Source: CAYSVN01 sp964434585 (GTDB lineage Bacteria > Patescibacteriota > Gracilibacteria > Peribacterales > Peribacteraceae). From it: a stretch of 5,965 nucleotides of DNA. The stretch lies in the NCBI GenBank assembly GCA_964434585.1, contig CAYSVN010000070.1:1-5965 (forward strand), in the 5' to 3' direction. This document shows, in pieces, positions 5,433 to 5,965 of the stretch (the first letter of the stretch is position 1; the number at the start of each line of letters is the position of its first letter). Under the pieces are notes generated by a model, which worked only from the letters and a program-made list of their open reading frames with translations, was not told the origin of the DNA and ran no database searches. Position numbers and translations under genes: made by a program.

Positions 5433-5828
5433 GGTCGCTTTGGACCTTACGTACAGCTTGGTAAAGTAGATGAACTTGGCAAAGATGATAAACCAAAGTC
5501 GGCATCATTACCTAAAGATGTACTACTAGATGATGTAACATTTGAAGATGCGATGGCGCTGTTTGTGTTTCCTAAAGAACTTGGTGAGCATAATGGTGAT
5601 ATGTTAACTGTTAACCTTGGCCGCTTTGGTCCTTATCTTAAATGTGGTAAAACAAATGCTAGCCTTGGTGAAACTAATCCTTCGGATGTAACGTTTGATG
5701 AAGCAGTTGTGATATTAAGTACGGCTGCAGAGCAAAAGAAAAAGGCAGCAGAGCCACTTAAAATCCTTGGTGAAGACCCAAATACCAAAGGTGAAATTAC
5801 TGTTAAGACAGGAAGGTTTGGTCCATAT
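5433..5828 (+). repeat. Three topoisomerase C-terminal repeats (GRFGPY)
   Basis: The hexapeptide GRFGPY occurs at 5433-5450, 5619-5636 and 5811-5828, i.e. residues 608, 670 and 734, spaced 62 and 64 residues apart. Each is followed by a tail such as VQLGK, LKCGK or VTDGT, and a helix beginning VTFE/VTFD/VTLE. These are the zinc-free repeats that bind single-stranded DNA in actinobacterial-type TopA. Their intact state shows that selection has acted on this part until recently. Confidence 0.85.
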
Positions 5829-5965
5829 GTTACCGACGGAACTACGAACATGAGTATTAAAAAGAGTATTGAACCAATGGATGTAACGTTAGAAATGGCT
5901 ATTGAAATGCTAGAAGCTAAACGTAAGCGTGGTCCTGGTCGCCGTGGTGGTTTTAAAAAGAAAGC

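Larger units (their letters stand above)
4788..5965 (+). pseudogene. topA: DNA topoisomerase I, C-terminal part, same frame after the TAA (runs off window)
   Basis: The frame continues without another stop for 392 codons to the window edge, in the same phase as the N-terminal part. It resumes with RVGADIESSRYTFRATGQ, then FLKVY, HFTKPPPRYTEASLVKKLEE and the core signature GIGRPSTYA (residues 490-498 counting the stop as 392). FTASMEDSLDGIEAG follows. After it come three C-terminal DNA-binding repeats and a basic tail (KRKRGPGRRGG, KKK). No four-cysteine zinc ribbon is visible, as in actinobacterial-type TopA and unlike the E. coli enzyme. There is no good independent start: the first in-frame GTG is 4845 and the first ATG is 5184, which would lose essential core sequence. 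I therefore read this as the rest of one interrupted gene. Nonsense mutation, sequence error or stop readthrough remain possible. The loop at ~432-444 carries an inserted repeat. Confidence 0.85.

Noticed and set aside
1..5965. Alternative genetic code (TGA as glycine, or TAA as sense)
   Set aside because: No gene contains in-frame TGA even across long glycine-rich topA, which argues against the TGA-glycine code. TAA clearly ends several other genes here, although no TGA stop is seen in this small sample.
1..5965. CRISPR arrays, tRNA or rRNA genes, insertion sequences
   Set aside because: No regularly spaced repeats, cloverleaf-like segments or transposase frames were seen on either strand.

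Overview
The window is AT-rich bacterial DNA carrying seven distinct genes and the first ~784 codons of a eighth locus position that is really one gene, topA, split by a stop codon. The best guess for the source is a member of the Candidate Phyla Radiation (Patescibacteria). That guess rests on three things: short compact genes, a pilin with the FTLVELLI...INPVKYLGDAQ arrangement often seen in that group, and start codons without recognisable Shine-Dalgarno sites. It is an inference from style, not from a marker gene. All complete genes end in TAA or TAG. No gene ends in TGA and none needs TGA read as sense, so the standard bacterial code fits.

Left part (1-1130): the 3' end of a large surface protein with a likely Calx-beta end, two cysteine-rich modules and a Gly/Ser linker. 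It is followed on the same strand by a type IV pilin-like protein. A 72-residue membrane protein on the opposite strand meets the pilin gene stop to stop with no gap. This end of the window is about the cell surface.

Middle (1131-2695): an intergenic stretch with overlapping divergent -10 boxes, then a MacB/LolD-type ABC ATPase with no visible permease partner. A short convergent intergenic region holds a possible long RNA stem, and then comes a LOG-family (SLOG fold) nucleotide-processing protein on the minus strand.

Right part (2724-5965): two small hypothetical genes on the minus strand form an operon whose promoter is nearly flush with the first start codon. topA (DNA topoisomerase I) is divergent from them and runs off the right edge. 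topA is the most notable item. It has all catalytic residues, but an in-frame TAA follows codon 391, after which the same frame continues open for 392 codons with clear TopA homology. About 130 bases past that stop, an in-frame copy of a TTCGACAGGCTCAG-type interspersed repeat sits in a variable loop. No complete new defence or mobile system is visible. The candidates for novelty are the interrupted topA, its repeat insertion, the cysteine modules and the unrecognised two-gene operon.
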